From Nemertoderma westbladi (taxonomy: Eukaryota; Xenacoelomorpha; Nemertodermatida; Nemertodermatidae): a stretch of 64,000 bases of DNA. The position numbers and the translations under genes were made by a program. Below the pieces are notes generated by a model. The model was not told where the DNA came from. It saw only the letters and a program-made list of their open reading frames with translations, and searched no databases. Within the stretch, counting starts at the first letter, position 1. Each line of letters starts with the position of its first letter. The stretch covers positions 62,001-126,000 of the forward strand of contig JAUCBJ010008562.1 in NCBI GenBank assembly GCA_032718475.1. Reading direction: 5' to 3'. Below, in pieces: positions 1-10,054 of this stretch.

Positions 1-1697
1 AAGAATTATCAGAAAGTACAGCGAAACTCGCGAGAACGAAATATGACTCGAATGTATCAAAAAGGAGGCAAAATGCGTTAAATGAAAGAATCGAAAGTTT
101 GCGCAAAACCTTCAATGAACTTTACCCGTACGACGCTTTGTGTGATGCCTTTACTCGAGCAGGATTTAGTATATTTCGAGACGTGTATCTTCGCTGTGCG
201 GGATCTCTTATCGAAAGACCATCTATGTTAACATTGTTACCCTATGAAGGAGAACGTATCGTGGAGATTACGGATGAATCACGGCAGACGCGCGCGCCTA
301 TCGGTCACCTTGGTGATGATTTCGAAGTAACGACTACGATCACTGACGATCCTTTAGAGGAACTTCTTGAGATAGAAAGGAACCTCCCGAAGAAATCTCA
401 GACGGAGATTCGACAACTTGAAGCAACAGATGCTGTAGTTTGTATACAACCTTCAGAAACCTACCAACCCATAGATCCAGATGATTATGATTATAGTGTG
501 GGAGGAAGCGCTCGACCAATTGGAGATCTTATATACGAACGAGTGTGGTACCCTGCCAATACGATGTGTGGTAAATGTGGCGTCGCTGGACATCATTTGA
601 CCAAGTGCAGTGGAAAGCACATTACTACCACTCAACTAATCTGTGGATGGTGTGGAGATCAAGGGTCTCATACCTTTTATACTTGCTGGAGATTTATGGC
701 TCAATGTACTTATTGCAATATAAAAGGGCATCGAACATCTGAATGCCAACTAAGAGACATACCTTATGAACACGAATCTGTAAAACTCGTGAGAAAACTA
801 TTCGATGAGTGGGAAGATTTAGCCGACGAACATGTATCGGCACAAAGAAGACGATTTCCGATGAGAGCGCATCTTGGATTTTGGGCGGTAAATCCCCAAA
901 CGATGATGTCGGAAGGATACATCTCCGCTATGCGCCAATATGACGAACTTATCGAGGTAGTCGATATTTTGCCTCACGACAGTGGATTCCGAGTGGTGCG
1001 CGAGTATCTATTACAGATTCACCCAGACAACAAGAACACGTGGAATTTTCAGAAAGTCGTAAATCGTATCACGTATGGTGAATTTGATCGTTTCCGAACT
1101 GAAAAGCGGAATAAGGGAGCTTGGTTAACCGTCGCATGGGCATACCGAGCCGCGTTTTACCACAAACGTATACGAGCGAGCGTATTCGAGGAAGAGGAGA
1201 TCCTAGAGGCGACAAATATACCAGCCACTCCGGTTGCGCCATCTGCACGTCACCCTCGGGAGGACGGACAGGGTAGGATCATAAGGGTCCAGAAAGTGAG
1301 CCAACAATTAAAGAAGTCTATTAATATAGAAGAACGCAAGGGAGTTGAGCCGACCATTCGAATTACTCGGGATACGGTATCGCTTCCTAGAGAACCAACA
1401 GGAGGATCGGGACATACACCAGCTGATCAAAAGGGGGCGCAAGCTACTCTTGGGTCTGCGTCGTCCGCTTCCCGCGTGTTCCCAAACGTTTTACCAACTG
1501 TAGTGACAACTGATCGGTCACGAGGAATCGGTCGAGGTTTCGGGATACCAAATAGACGAATTTGTGAGGAAACGGTCGCACCGTCTCCCAACGTACAAGC
1601 GAAACCAGTGACTCGCCCCACGAGTCCCATATCGCGAGCAAAGTCACCTGTGCGCAGTTTTCGAGGACGCGGCAGGGCTCGATCCACTAAGCGATAA
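1..1697 (+). CDS. Gag-like nucleic-acid-binding protein with CCHC zinc knuckles (5' end outside window)
   Basis: The reading frame is open from the first base of the window to the TAA at 1695-1697, so the true start lies further left. Zinc knuckles are encoded at about 565-746: a CX2CX4HX4C finger, a second CX2C unit with a longer, irregular spacing, and a last CX2CX4HX4C finger. The central part (about 780-1190) is rich in Arg, Trp and Tyr. The C-terminus (about 1380-1690) is low-complexity, with Ser-Pro and Arg-Gly repeats typical of RNA binding. Known families with this layout are retrotransposon Gag and nucleocapsid proteins. No protease or RT follows. An AT-rich tail and an LTR-like promoter lie downstream, so this may be the last ORF of a retroelement, which is inference. 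A host CCHC protein is the alternative. Confidence 0.6.
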   Translation, partial: ELSESTAKLARTKYDSNVSKRRQNALNERIESLRKTFNELYPYDALCDAFTRAGFSIFRDVYLRCAGSLIERPSMLTLLPYEGERIVEITDESRQTRAPIGHLGDDFEVTTTITDDPLEELLEIERNLPKKSQTEIRQLEATDAVVCIQPSETYQPIDPDDYDYSVGGSARPIGDLIYERVWYPANTMCGKCGVAGHHLTKCSGKHITTTQLICGWCGDQGSHTFYTCWRFMAQCTYCNIKGHRTSECQLRDIPYEHESVKLVRKLFDEWEDLADEHVSAQRRRFPMRAHLGFWAVNPQTMMSEGYISAMRQYDELIEVVDILPHDSGFRVVREYLLQIHPDNKNTWNFQKVVNRITYGEFDRFRTEKRNKGAWLTVAWAYRAAFYHKRIRASVFEEEEILEATNIPATPVAPSARHPREDGQGRIIRVQKVSQQLKKSINIEERKGVEPTIRITRDTVSLPREPTGGSGHTPADQKGAQATLGSASSASRVFPNVLPTVVTTDRSRGIGRGFGIPNRRICEETVAPSPNVQAKPVTRPTSPISRAKSPVRSFRGRGRARSTKR

Positions 1698-2640
1698 AAG
1701 GGAGGGCAAGGGTGGACGGAAGACTCATGAGCCTTTCTTGTGAATTTGTGATTTATTTGAATTATATGTTTTATATTTAGTAAGTTTTGTATTCTGGAAG
1801 AACTCATATTTAGTAAGATTTATATTTAGTAAGATTTTATATTTAGTAAGATTTATATTTAGAAGGAAGTTATATTTTGCAATATTTATATTTTATATTT
1901 GTGATTATTCCGAACTTATACAATTAATATTGTTCCGAATACTATGCAATTTATATCTTATAAGCAGTATTTGTATTTACAGTGAAATAGAAAGTAAGAG
2001 TAGATGGAAGACTCGTGGGCCTTTCTTATAGTTTCATTTGTAAAGCGTTATATTTTGTATTTAGAAAGTTTTATAGTTAGAAAGTTTTGTACTTAGAAAG
2101 ACTCATATTTGTAATTATTCCGAACTTATGCAATCTACATTTAGGCACGAAAGTATTTGTAATTATTTGAATTTATGCAATATTTGAGATGCAATTGTAG
2201 ATGGAAGACTCGCGAGCCTTTCTTATCATTTTCATTTATTTGTATTTGTAATTGTTTGAATTAATGCAATATTGAGATGCAATAGATTTATATTGGTGAA
2301 TTTAATTTAGATTTATATTGTACTTACTTAGTAAAGCCTTAAATATGTAAAGTTTGAATTTGTAATTATTTTGTATCGAATCATTATGTAGAAAGGAAGT
2401 ATTGCTTGAAATTTAATTTGTAAATATGTAAGTACGCCCTAAGTATTCTATAATTTGATTGATTATTGGTGAAAACCGTATATTTTATGCACGATAATAT
2501 CCTGTTTTCATGGAGCGGTATAGAATTATACTCTCTAAATGCCGTGGATTTTCAAAATTTTATTTTATTCGAATTAACTTTGCTAAAGATTACATTAAGT
2601 CCTCATTTGTATTTGCTATATCTATTTGTACGATGATTAG
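1698..2640 (+). other. AT-rich 3' tail with direct repeats, no gene
   Basis: No coding frame is seen. A block of about 30 bp containing GGAAGACTCRTG-like sequence followed by GCCTTTCTT occurs three times, at 1712-1740, 2000-2029 and 2197-2226. Short repeats of ATATTTAGTAAGATTT fill 1770-1870. The repeated block starts 14 bp after the stop codon of the Gag-like gene, so it looks like part of that element's untranslated tail. Confidence 0.5.
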
Positions 2641-2646
2641 TCAAGT

Positions 2647-2719
2647 GGTTCAGTAGCTCAGTCGGTAGAGCGTTGGAAATTATATGTAGTGTGTATTGAG
2701 TTCGAATCCTAGTAGGTGC
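2647..2719 (+). other. tRNA-like sequence, degenerate (SINE head or pseudo-tRNA)
   Basis: An A-box-like TAGCTCAGTCGGTAGAGC begins at 2654 and a B-box-like GAGTTCGAATCC ends at 2709, at tRNA-like spacing. The acceptor arm (GGTTCAG with TAGGTGC) and the T stem pair poorly, so I do not call a working tRNA. It is most likely a tRNA-derived SINE head or a decayed tRNA copy with an intact-looking internal RNA polymerase III promoter. Confidence 0.45.
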
Positions 2720-2937
2720 GAATTATTTTTTGTGCAAAATTTCAACTCATTTAAATTGACCGCTACAAATTAATTGCATTTGCTCGAAGTAAGGTTAACC
2801 AATGAGACTGTAGTTATTAGATTGCAACCAATGTCGTACAAGTTATATATTTGCTGGACCAATAGCTATCTTTAAAACCCTGTTAGAACCTATAGAACAA
2901 TCGAGAATTTTCTCGATTGATTGCGGCACAAATTTGG

Positions 2938-3066
2938 TATAAAAGGTGCGATTTCGTTCATTAGTTCACTTCCTCTTCACACACTTCAATCACTATTACT
3001 TCTCAGTCTTGCGATTCATTCTATTCTGTTTATTGTATAATAGTTATTGTTTGATTTTGTAATAAA
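2938..3066 (+). promoter_or_regulatory. LTR-like promoter and poly(A) signal
   Basis: A TATA box (TATAAAAG, 2938-2945) is followed about 20 bp later by a pyrimidine-flanked TCATTAGTTCAC, a plausible initiator. AATAAA at 3061-3066 comes about 115 bp after the TATA box. This TATA to poly(A) spacing fits an LTR R region better than a host promoter. No second LTR copy is in the window, so a solo or one-sided LTR is inference. Confidence 0.35.
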
Positions 3067-3119
3067 AGTTAGAAATACTTGTCACATCTGCCCTTTTCTA
3101 TCTGTTTTACTATGCTTCA

Positions 3120-4690
3120 CCACGGTGAACCCAACTAAGGGACAGGATGGCTGGCTAGACATCGGGCCACAGCAATGAACGGGAACATCTAAGGAATGTA
3201 GACAGGAGACAACCCGCAATATCACTCTTAGTTATTCGCCCATCGCCTGAAAGGTTAGACAGCGTTCGATGCCTTGCTACCTAAGTATAAGACCAAAGAT
3301 CGAAGGTAGAGGTAGTGACACGCTGTATGCCTAAAATTACATCTAGGGACTGTACTGTTTTAATTCAGGAAAAAACCGCAGTAGACCTTCATATTCCTAC
3401 GGGGGGGGGGGGGGGGAGAGCAGGCAGAGATACTAGTACGCAGATAGGACGTAGGCACACCGGTACAAAGCATACACATTGGTACGGGTGCAGCAAACTG
3501 TACGCCTAACTCTTGCTAAGTACAGGTGCGTCTGTGACTATTTGTAGTACAACGGTGTCCATTGCATTAGAACTTGTAGGCCAGGAGGGTTACTGTGTTT
3601 CACCTGAATTAGGATTGTACCGTTCAGGCGGTAGGGCAGTTTACGACTAGGCGCAAATAAATTGAGGCTATTTAGGGATACTAACATCTACCGTGTCCCC
3701 GCCGACATCCTGATAGGAAGTTACCAAGCCCACCTAGGTAACCAAAATTCTAGATAGGACGCCAGGCTAGCTATTAGTAACCGTACGCCTACTGTAGTAA
3801 ACTAACACATTTCTTCTTAGTATTAGGGACCTGGTAAATTAAAATTGCCGAATTCTGGGCGTTGCATTAACCTTATGCCTGAATTTGAGTCCTGGAAATA
3901 CGCAAGAGGGGAAGGAGCCTTATCATTCGTGAGTATTGGCCCTACAAGTTACAAAATTAGAATATTCGTAAAATGCACACCGTACCCAGTAATTATATAT
4001 ATGAAGGAGCAAAACTGATCTTGACGGTTCAGAATTAACACACGCGAGTTAGAAATTATTTACACCTCAAAATATTTAAAATTAACTTTTGTCCGTACTG
4101 CGCTTTGCCCGCTAGTTAGACATCTCCAAATCTCTGCACCTAGCTAGCGTCCTTTTCGCCCAACCATATAAATCACACCGCGGCAAAGTATACGAGCCCC
4201 TTAGTCCGTCAGTGAGTCAGCCTGATTTTAGGATTCGCTGCGCGGGATTTTGTTTTATCGAAGTCTGTCTGTTCGTAGACTGTTTTCTGCCTCACCGGTT
4301 ATAAGGGACCGATACTGCAATATATTCGCTTACTTGGAGTTTACTGTTTTGGTGAGAAGGTCGGATTTATGATTTGATTCACAAACTTTACAGTAAGATA
4401 TTGCAGGTATTGTTACTGTCTCTTCCATATACTATTCTTATTCTAATTTTTATTTTGATTTAATTTCAATCCTACTACCTTACTGTTTCCTATTACTTGC
4501 TACTGCCTATGGATTATTCTATCTCCTAATCCACATTCTGGCCTACTCTGTGGGACTGTGCAGTACAGCAGTATATGTCGCGCGGCCTACACGATCTATC
4601 CAACTGTACTCATATGCCCCCCTCTCGCTACTAACTCCTAACTAATATCTATATCTTATATACCCCTTTTACCTCTTACTCTCTCTCTTC
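3120..4690. other. Gene-poor stretch with a G16 run and a possible decayed protease
   Basis: No intact gene is present. A run of 16 G lies at 3401-3416. Between about 3500 and 3760 a plus-strand frame with several stops shows an STGAS-like motif and a later hydrophobic D-I-L-I-G-like segment, resembling a ruined retroelement aspartic protease. This is weak. A TATA-like CATATAAAT lies near 4165. The rest shows no recognisable features. Confidence 0.3.
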
Positions 4691-4694
4691 TAAC

Positions 4695-5346
4695 TAACGG
4701 TACTACGTACCCTCTAACTCTCCTCTAACTAACGGTACTACGTACCCTCTAACTCTCCTCTAACTAACGGTACTACGTACCCTCTAACTCTCTAACTAAC
4801 TAGCGGTACTACGTACCCTCTAACTAACTCTCTAACTGACTAGCGGTACTACGTACCCTCTAACTAACTCTCTAACTAACTAGCGGTACTACGTACCCTC
4901 TAACTAACTCTCTAACTGACTAGCGGTACTACGTACCCTCTAACTAACTCTCTAACTAACGGTACTACGTACCCTCTAACTTTCTAACTAACGGTACTAC
5001 GTACCCTCTAACTCTCCTCTAACTAACGGTACTACGTACCCTCTAACTCTCTAACTAACTAACAGTACTACGTACCCTCTAACTAACTCTCTAACTGACT
5101 AGCGGTACTACGTACCCTCTAACTAACTCTCTAACTAACTAGCGGTACTACGTACCCTCTAACTAACTCTCTAACTGACTAGCGGTACTACGTACCCTCT
5201 AACTAACTCTCTAACTAACTAGCGGTACTACGTACCCTCTAACTAACTCTCTAACTGACTAGCGGTACTACGTACCCTCTAACTAACTCTCTAACTAACG
5301 GTACTACGTACCTCCTAACTAATTAACTAACTAGGTACTACGTACC
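4695..5346. repeat. Minisatellite, 18 units with GGTAC-TAC-GTACC core
   Basis: The core GGTACTACGTACC starts at 4699, 4734, 4769, 4805, 4845, 4885, 4925, 4961, 4993, 5028, 5064 (one base changed), 5104, 5144, 5184, 5224, 5264, 5300 and 5334. Spacing is 32-40 bp. In the middle, units alternate between GACTAGC and AACTAGC lead-ins, giving an 80-bp higher-order unit. Each core folds into a 5-bp stem with a 3-nt loop. The spacer is CTCTAACTAACTCTCTAAC. The array lies just beyond the 3' end of BEL/Pao element 1 and may be part of its tail. Confidence 0.95.
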
Positions 5347-5552
5347 TCTTAACTAACTTCTGCCTACTAACTGCGTACCTACTATGTACTTATTATTTTG
5401 TTTTCTATTTTTTTTTTTTATTTTTATGTGTGGGAAGGGCGTCTCGCCCTCAATCCCACCCCCCTCAGTCCAAATCTTGGACGACTAAACTCTTCCCTAA
5501 CTCCACTAAGGTGCTCCTTCTAGCAGACAGGTAACACCTCTGCCCGCACCTT

Positions 5553-7880
5553 TTACGGATCTAACTCTTCCATCCCAGTCCAACCTGTTGGACAACTCAG
5601 CGACCCAAGGGGTGATTCCTCCAGCAGGCAACTCTCCCACTGCCCCCCTATAGGTTCTCTAATTCTTCGCTCCGCTCTTCTTGTCAATTCGATAGGTAGT
5701 CTTTTCTCCTGTTTTTGGAAATGCTGTCTGCTATTTATGTTTCTGATCTCGTGGTCGTCCCTTGGCGGCAAAGTGCCACCCTTCAACGTGTCACCCGGCG
5801 GTATAATGCCGCCCCTGTTCTTCTCCTTAATCTTAGATGCCACCTCTGCTGGCCTCCCCCTTAATATGTGTGCTGGCATTAAAGGCCTCGACGACCCCCG
5901 TTCGTCCTTCGGTATACACGGTCTCTGCCCATGTAATGCCCCTTCACACTCTGTCAGTCCCGCGTGCGTATGCAGCACGCCTCCTACTTTCCCGGATCCT
6001 TTGTCCATCACACGCCCACCCACGGGCTTCTCTGCCCCTGGTCTGATCGTCTCAAGTCTTCTCCCTTTCCATTTAGTCCTCCTGCTCAGCCTCCCCCTTG
6101 TCGGCATGCCTCCCAACCGGACCGGCATCTCTTCCGGACACTCCTCCTGCCTGTCCCCCGGAAATTTTGCCGTCCGCTCCTCTCCATCTCCATACCGATG
6201 CTTGCTGGGACTCTTGTTCCAACCCATCGTCTCTAGATCTTCTGCATCCATGCCATTCTCCTCCGCCCACTCTCGTGGTGTTGCTTCCACTTCTAGCTGT
6301 CTACCACTATTGCCCATCTCTGGCCTCTCCTCTATCTCGTCGACAGTTCCTGGCACCATGCATCCTGAACTCTCAGACGCATGGAATGGTATATTACTCT
6401 TAATTGGGCCTGTCAGTGTCCACCCGAATGGTGTTAATATCGCCACCGGGTCACACTGCTTGTCTTCGCCGAAGACCGTTTGCATTCTTTCGTGGGCCGT
6501 TGGGCAGTCCATCCCTACTATGATGGATACCTTCCTAACGTCCACGTCTGGGATTGAGAAGTCAATGTCGTCCAGGAATTTATACTGCTCGACCTCGATG
6601 TTGGTTGGCCGCCTGGCATTGATATTAATTGACTCTATCACTTGGATGGGGTCGATGGTTGCCCCATAGTCGCATCCTGGTGCCACTGCTGCAATTGCGC
6701 ACCGTCCTGTTCTCATCTCCAGGATCTCATCTTTGCTAGAGATGGTTGTTACCGCCATTCTGCTTGGCCTCGTTCTCAATCCTATCTCTTCGGCCACCCA
6801 TTCCTCGACTAATGTGAAGGCAGCTCCACTGTCAACCAGCATTAGTGTTGTTACTGATCGATTGCCTTCCCCAATCACTCGTACGGGTACTACTCCAAGT
6901 AACACCGTTCCTCTCTTCTTCGCCCCTACTGTGCTCGTTGCCATCGTTTGGCCTCTCCTCTGACCGAACTTTACCGGCTTCTCTTTGCATTCCCTAGCTC
7001 TATGTCCACTCATCACACACCGTGAGCAGATTTTATTGCTCAACGCGTAATCTATCTGATCTTGCCTAGGTAGCGCCTGCCAGTACCTGCAGTTCATGGT
7101 TTGATGAAGCGCATTTGCGTGTAGCTGGCATTTGCTCTTTGGGTCGTAGCCCTCCTTATACAGCGCATTGCGTATCGCAGTTGCATTTGTACCAAAGTCC
7201 CTACTATTCTTATTGTTTGGATTCGGCCTACTGGATGTACTGGGGTTATATTTATATGTGTTGTTATTGTTCCCCTGTCCGTTCCATGGTGTGATCTCAT
7301 CTTCGGCTAGCTGTGGACTTGCAGTCCCCTGCGTCGCTGCGTATGGCAATGATTGCCTGAGCCTCGGTAATGTGTTTGATGTATTGTGCTCTGGCTTCGG
7401 TCTATGGTAATCCGTCTTCGGTCCCTTTCCCAGGCTATCTTCGCTATAGACTGGGTCAGTTATTAGTTCAGCCTCGTAGTTTAAGAAGTTTGACATTTCT
7501 TCTAAACCCGGTTCCGCACCCTTCTTATCTCGAGTGGAGAAAGCGATCTTCCTCCACTTGTTGCGCAGCCAGTTCGGTAGTGCCTGCGCTATCGTTGTGA
7601 TGTTGTTGGACGTGTTGAGCTCGTATGGCGCGTCTAGCGTCTTCAGCACGATTAGCGCCTTTTCAACTTTGTTAGCAAATGTCTTAATGCTAACAGGATT
7701 ATCCTGTAGGCCACCCGATGTTATGCCCCTCAGTGTCTGTCTGATGATCTTGGCCGGGTGCCCGTATTCCCTGTCCAGTGCCCGCCATGCTCTGTCGTGA
7801 AGCCGCCCTCTATTCCTTGATATTGCCTCACGATATTGTATGCTGGGCCTCCCGTGTATACTTGCAGATACTTTAGGCAC
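5553..7880 (-). CDS. gag-pro: BEL/Pao 1 Gag C-terminus, CCHC finger and aspartic protease
   Basis: Residues about 15-150 complete the DUF1759-like Gag core. A CX2CX4HX4C zinc knuckle uses Cys285, Cys288, His293 and Cys298, and an upstream Cys251...Cys264 motif resembles a second finger. The retroviral-type aspartic protease follows, with the catalytic Asp-Ser-Gly at 350-352 and a DUF1758-like fold up to about 505, including the FGWTLTGP-like signature before the RT in BEL/Pao. After about residue 520 the frame stays open but is low-complexity, charged and without RT motifs, so the pol part is missing or out of frame. Start 7880 is where the frame opens, not a proven initiator. Confidence 0.8.
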   Translation of the reverse strand: MPKVSASIHGRPSIQYREAISRNRGRLHDRAWRALDREYGHPAKIIRQTLRGITSGGLQDNPVSIKTFANKVEKALIVLKTLDAPYELNTSNNITTIAQALPNWLRNKWRKIAFSTRDKKGAEPGLEEMSNFLNYEAELITDPVYSEDSLGKGPKTDYHRPKPEHNTSNTLPRLRQSLPYAATQGTASPQLAEDEITPWNGQGNNNNTYKYNPSTSSRPNPNNKNSRDFGTNATAIRNALYKEGYDPKSKCQLHANALHQTMNCRYWQALPRQDQIDYALSNKICSRCVMSGHRARECKEKPVKFGQRRGQTMATSTVGAKKRGTVLLGVVPVRVIGEGNRSVTTLMLVDSGAAFTLVEEWVAEEIGLRTRPSRMAVTTISSKDEILEMRTGRCAIAAVAPGCDYGATIDPIQVIESININARRPTNIEVEQYKFLDDIDFSIPDVDVRKVSIIVGMDCPTAHERMQTVFGEDKQCDPVAILTPFGWTLTGPIKSNIPFHASESSGCMVPGTVDEIEERPEMGNSGRQLEVEATPREWAEENGMDAEDLETMGWNKSPSKHRYGDGEERTAKFPGDRQEECPEEMPVRLGGMPTRGRLSRRTKWKGRRLETIRPGAEKPVGGRVMDKGSGKVGGVLHTHAGLTECEGALHGQRPCIPKDERGSSRPLMPAHILRGRPAEVASKIKEKNRGGIIPPGDTLKGGTLPPRDDHEIRNINSRQHFQKQEKRLPIELTRRAERRIREPIGGQWESCLLEESPLGSLSCPTGWTGMEELDP

Positions 7881-8191
7881 TCCACCTGCGTCAAGTTCTT
7901 TGTTAGTATTTCGTTACTATACATGCGCCGAAACTGTAAATATTCTTCCGGCCTACTCCCATCGAATTTGAATGGTTCCACGGGTGGTAACTCGATCCTC
8001 GTTTTCAATGCATCGATCAACGTGGCCATCCCCATCGCCTGCGCTTCCAATGGATTCGATGGGTGCTGCATAGTTTCTCCTGTCTGGTGCGGTTCGTCCG
8101 TCCTATTTCTTGACTTTCTTTGACTTGGGTATGTCATCGGGGGTAGCGGCCCCCTCCATATTTCTGTGTCACACGACCTATTCTCATCCAA
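7730..8191 (-). CDS. gag: BEL/Pao 1 Gag core, first part (DUF1759-like)
   Basis: The recognisable part is residues about 60-125, with PFKFDG, EYLQFRRMY and a hydrophobic helix ending in GPAYNIV. These match the start of the DUF1759 Gag domain in BEL/Pao elements, which forms the capsid-like particle. The frame overlaps the preceding segment by 8 bp. Near 7830 it loses homology, and the rest of the Gag core continues in the frame of the next entry. This is a frameshift inside the domain. Confidence 0.7.
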   Translation of the reverse strand: MDENRSCDTEIWRGPLPPMTYPSQRKSRNRTDEPHQTGETMQHPSNPLEAQAMGMATLIDALKTRIELPPVEPFKFDGSRPEEYLQFRRMYSNEILTKNLTQVECLKYLQVYTGGPAYNIVRQYQGIEGGFTTEHGGHWTGNTGTRPRSSDRH

Positions 8192-10052
8192 GGGTCTCGT
8201 TGTTCTTGCTCCTATCGGGGTATATTGTTGATATTGTGATGGGGAATGTCACCCTGTCCCCCCCCCCCCCCACCGGTATGTTTGGTACTGGGGTTGATGT
8301 TAATATATTGGGGCCCATACACCTATCCGCAATAATTCCCCCCTCCCCTGGGTATATGTTATGTCCCTGCATGCTGTAGTCATACTGCTGTACTGGTACC
8401 GGTATAGGCCTATCAGCTTCTGGCCTACTCGCCGGTATGTATTCCGCGACTTCCGGGTTTAATCCCGTTGTCCACGCTATCCTATCGCCTACATTGCCTC
8501 TCTCAGTATGGCCTATGGTATGTGCAGTAAGGCCTACAGTATGTCCTACAGTCTGCATGTGTCGCTCGGGATCGAAGTTTATTCTTCTCGAATAGTCCTC
8601 CCCGCGGCTACCGTATTCTCGATCGGTAGGTATATTCCGTCGGAAAGTTTCTCTTCGACCCCCCTCTCTACTGTTCTCATCTTCGTACCGGTACATCGCG
8701 TACCCCTCTCTCGGCGCGTAGTGCGCCTCGCCGGGTCGCATCTCTCCGGAGCGACGGCAATCTCCCGGAGTCCGACCCCACTGACTCTCTGTTCTCATCT
8801 CGACTACCGACGGCTCGCTATCCATCCTCGCTCTTCTATCGTTCGCGGCGATACTTCTACTACTGTCTTCTCTTCTTCTCCTTTCAGTGGAGTATTCCCG
8901 CTCGTGAGATCTCTCGTCGACCTCCCGGGTAAATCCCACTGTTCTTCTTCCCTCTTCTGATCGGGCTCGACGCTTCGTCCGCCCTCTCACGACGTCAACC
9001 TCTCTCTCTATGCTCGGTCGCACCCCGCTGGGGATACTCGCAATCCCCCTATTACTCTCCGTCGCCGGGTGTTGCGGTTTACCTATTTCGGCCCGCGCAT
9101 TATCCGCTGACGGCTGTGGGACACTCTCTGCCCCCCCCCCCTTTTCGCCGCTAACTCGCTGTTGTGGGGCCCCTGTAGCCCCCCCCCACTCGCCACGTCT
9201 AACTTCGCTATCCCTCACCCCGCTACTATATCCCTCTCTAGTCGACACATCAACCCTACCGCGGTCGGGTCTATTCACCCCCGCCTCTCCCTCTGCTATT
9301 GCGTGGCCTACCAGGCCTTCTGCTCCCTGCCTACCAGTTATGTGGCCTACCAGGCCCTCGCTGGGTCTATCCAACCCAGCCACTCCCTGCCTACCAACTA
9401 CGTGGCCTACCAGGCCCTCGCCGGGTCTACCTAACCCAGCTACTCCCTGCCTACCAACTATGTGGCCTACCAGGCCATCGCTGGGTCTATTCAACCCAGC
9501 CACTCCCTGCCTACCAACTACGTGGCCTACCAGGCCCTCGCTGGGTCTATCCAACCCAGCCACTCCCTGCCTACCAACTACATGGCCTACCAGGCCCTCG
9601 TCGGGTCTACCTAACCCAGCCACTTCCGGCCTACTAACTCTACGACCTACCAGGCCCTCGTCTGTCTGGCCATACACGCCCGACGTGTTTACGTTAATAG
9701 CACCCATATCGGAAACGGAATCAATTTGTTCGTTCGAAACAAAATCATTTGAATTACTTTGCGCGACTACACTATTTGAATTATTTTGTAAATTCGGGCT
9801 CGGATCATTATTTAAATTATTTGGATTATTTTGTGTAATTGCGTTACTTAAATTATTTTGTAGGTTCGAATTTGGGTTATTATTTTGATTATTTGGATTA
9901 TTTTGTGTAGCTACATTAATATTAGAATTATTTTCTACATTAATATTAGGATTGTTCTGATTTAAATTTAAATTACTATCACTAGGCAAAGTATTTCCTG
10001 CAATAAAGGTTTGATTAGAATTATCCCATACGGTACTATTAATATTAACCAC
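8184..10052 (-). CDS. gag: BEL/Pao 1 Gag linker, Asn-rich with 20-residue repeats
   Basis: This 622-codon frame has three parts. Residues 1-120 are mostly Asn and Gln. Residues about 130-255 hold six to seven copies of a 20-residue unit around GLVGHVVGRQGVAG. The remainder is rich in Arg, Ser and Glu, with many RR and SRE motifs. No catalytic motif is seen. It is probably a disordered, RNA-binding spacer in the polyprotein. A G-run encoding GGGG near residue 605 (about 8258-8272) precedes the stop; in the alternative frame the sequence runs on into the Gag core. A host gene is unlikely given the neighbours. Confidence 0.55.
   Translation of the reverse strand: MVNINSTVWDNSNQTFIAGNTLPSDSNLNLNQNNPNINVENNSNINVATQNNPNNQNNNPNSNLQNNLSNAITQNNPNNLNNDPSPNLQNNSNSVVAQSNSNDFVSNEQIDSVSDMGAINVNTSGVYGQTDEGLVGRRVSRPEVAGLGRPDEGLVGHVVGRQGVAGLDRPSEGLVGHVVGRQGVAGLNRPSDGLVGHIVGRQGVAGLGRPGEGLVGHVVGRQGVAGLDRPSEGLVGHITGRQGAEGLVGHAIAEGEAGVNRPDRGRVDVSTREGYSSGVRDSEVRRGEWGGATGAPQQRVSGEKGGGAESVPQPSADNARAEIGKPQHPATESNRGIASIPSGVRPSIEREVDVVRGRTKRRARSEEGRRTVGFTREVDERSHEREYSTERRRREDSSRSIAANDRRARMDSEPSVVEMRTESQWGRTPGDCRRSGEMRPGEAHYAPREGYAMYRYEDENSREGGRRETFRRNIPTDREYGSRGEDYSRRINFDPERHMQTVGHTVGLTAHTIGHTERGNVGDRIAWTTGLNPEVAEYIPASRPEADRPIPVPVQQYDYSMQGHNIYPGEGGIIADRCMGPNILTSTPVPNIPVGGGGDRVTFPITISTIYPDRSKNNETLG
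9300..9665 (-). repeat. 60-bp coding minisatellite
   Basis: The phrase TGGCCTACCAGGCC recurs at 9303, 9342, 9402, 9462, 9522, 9582 and (changed) 9643, with 60-bp spacing after the first. It is a whole number of codons and gives the 20-residue protein repeat on the minus strand. Confidence 0.95.
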
Positions 10053-10054
10053 GT

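Noticed and set aside
2647-2719. Functional tRNA gene
   Set aside because: A and B boxes are good but the acceptor and T stems do not pair well.
3315-3509. 64-codon plus-strand frame with a poly-Gly run
   Set aside because: It exists because of the G16 run and has no other support.
4695-5346. CRISPR-like array
   Set aside because: Units are head-to-tail with repeated rather than unique spacers, in a eukaryotic setting with no cas genes. It is a minisatellite.
5737-6669. Long plus-strand frame of 310 codons
   Set aside because: It lies exactly antisense to the BEL/Pao 1 protease region and has low-complexity Ser/Pro/Leu composition. The minus frame has zinc finger and Asp-Ser-Gly motifs.
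9010-9888. Plus-strand frame of 292 codons with TRPSLGLSNPATPCLPT-type repeats
   Set aside because: The repeat is the mirror of the 60-bp minisatellite in the minus-strand Gag linker. No independent evidence.
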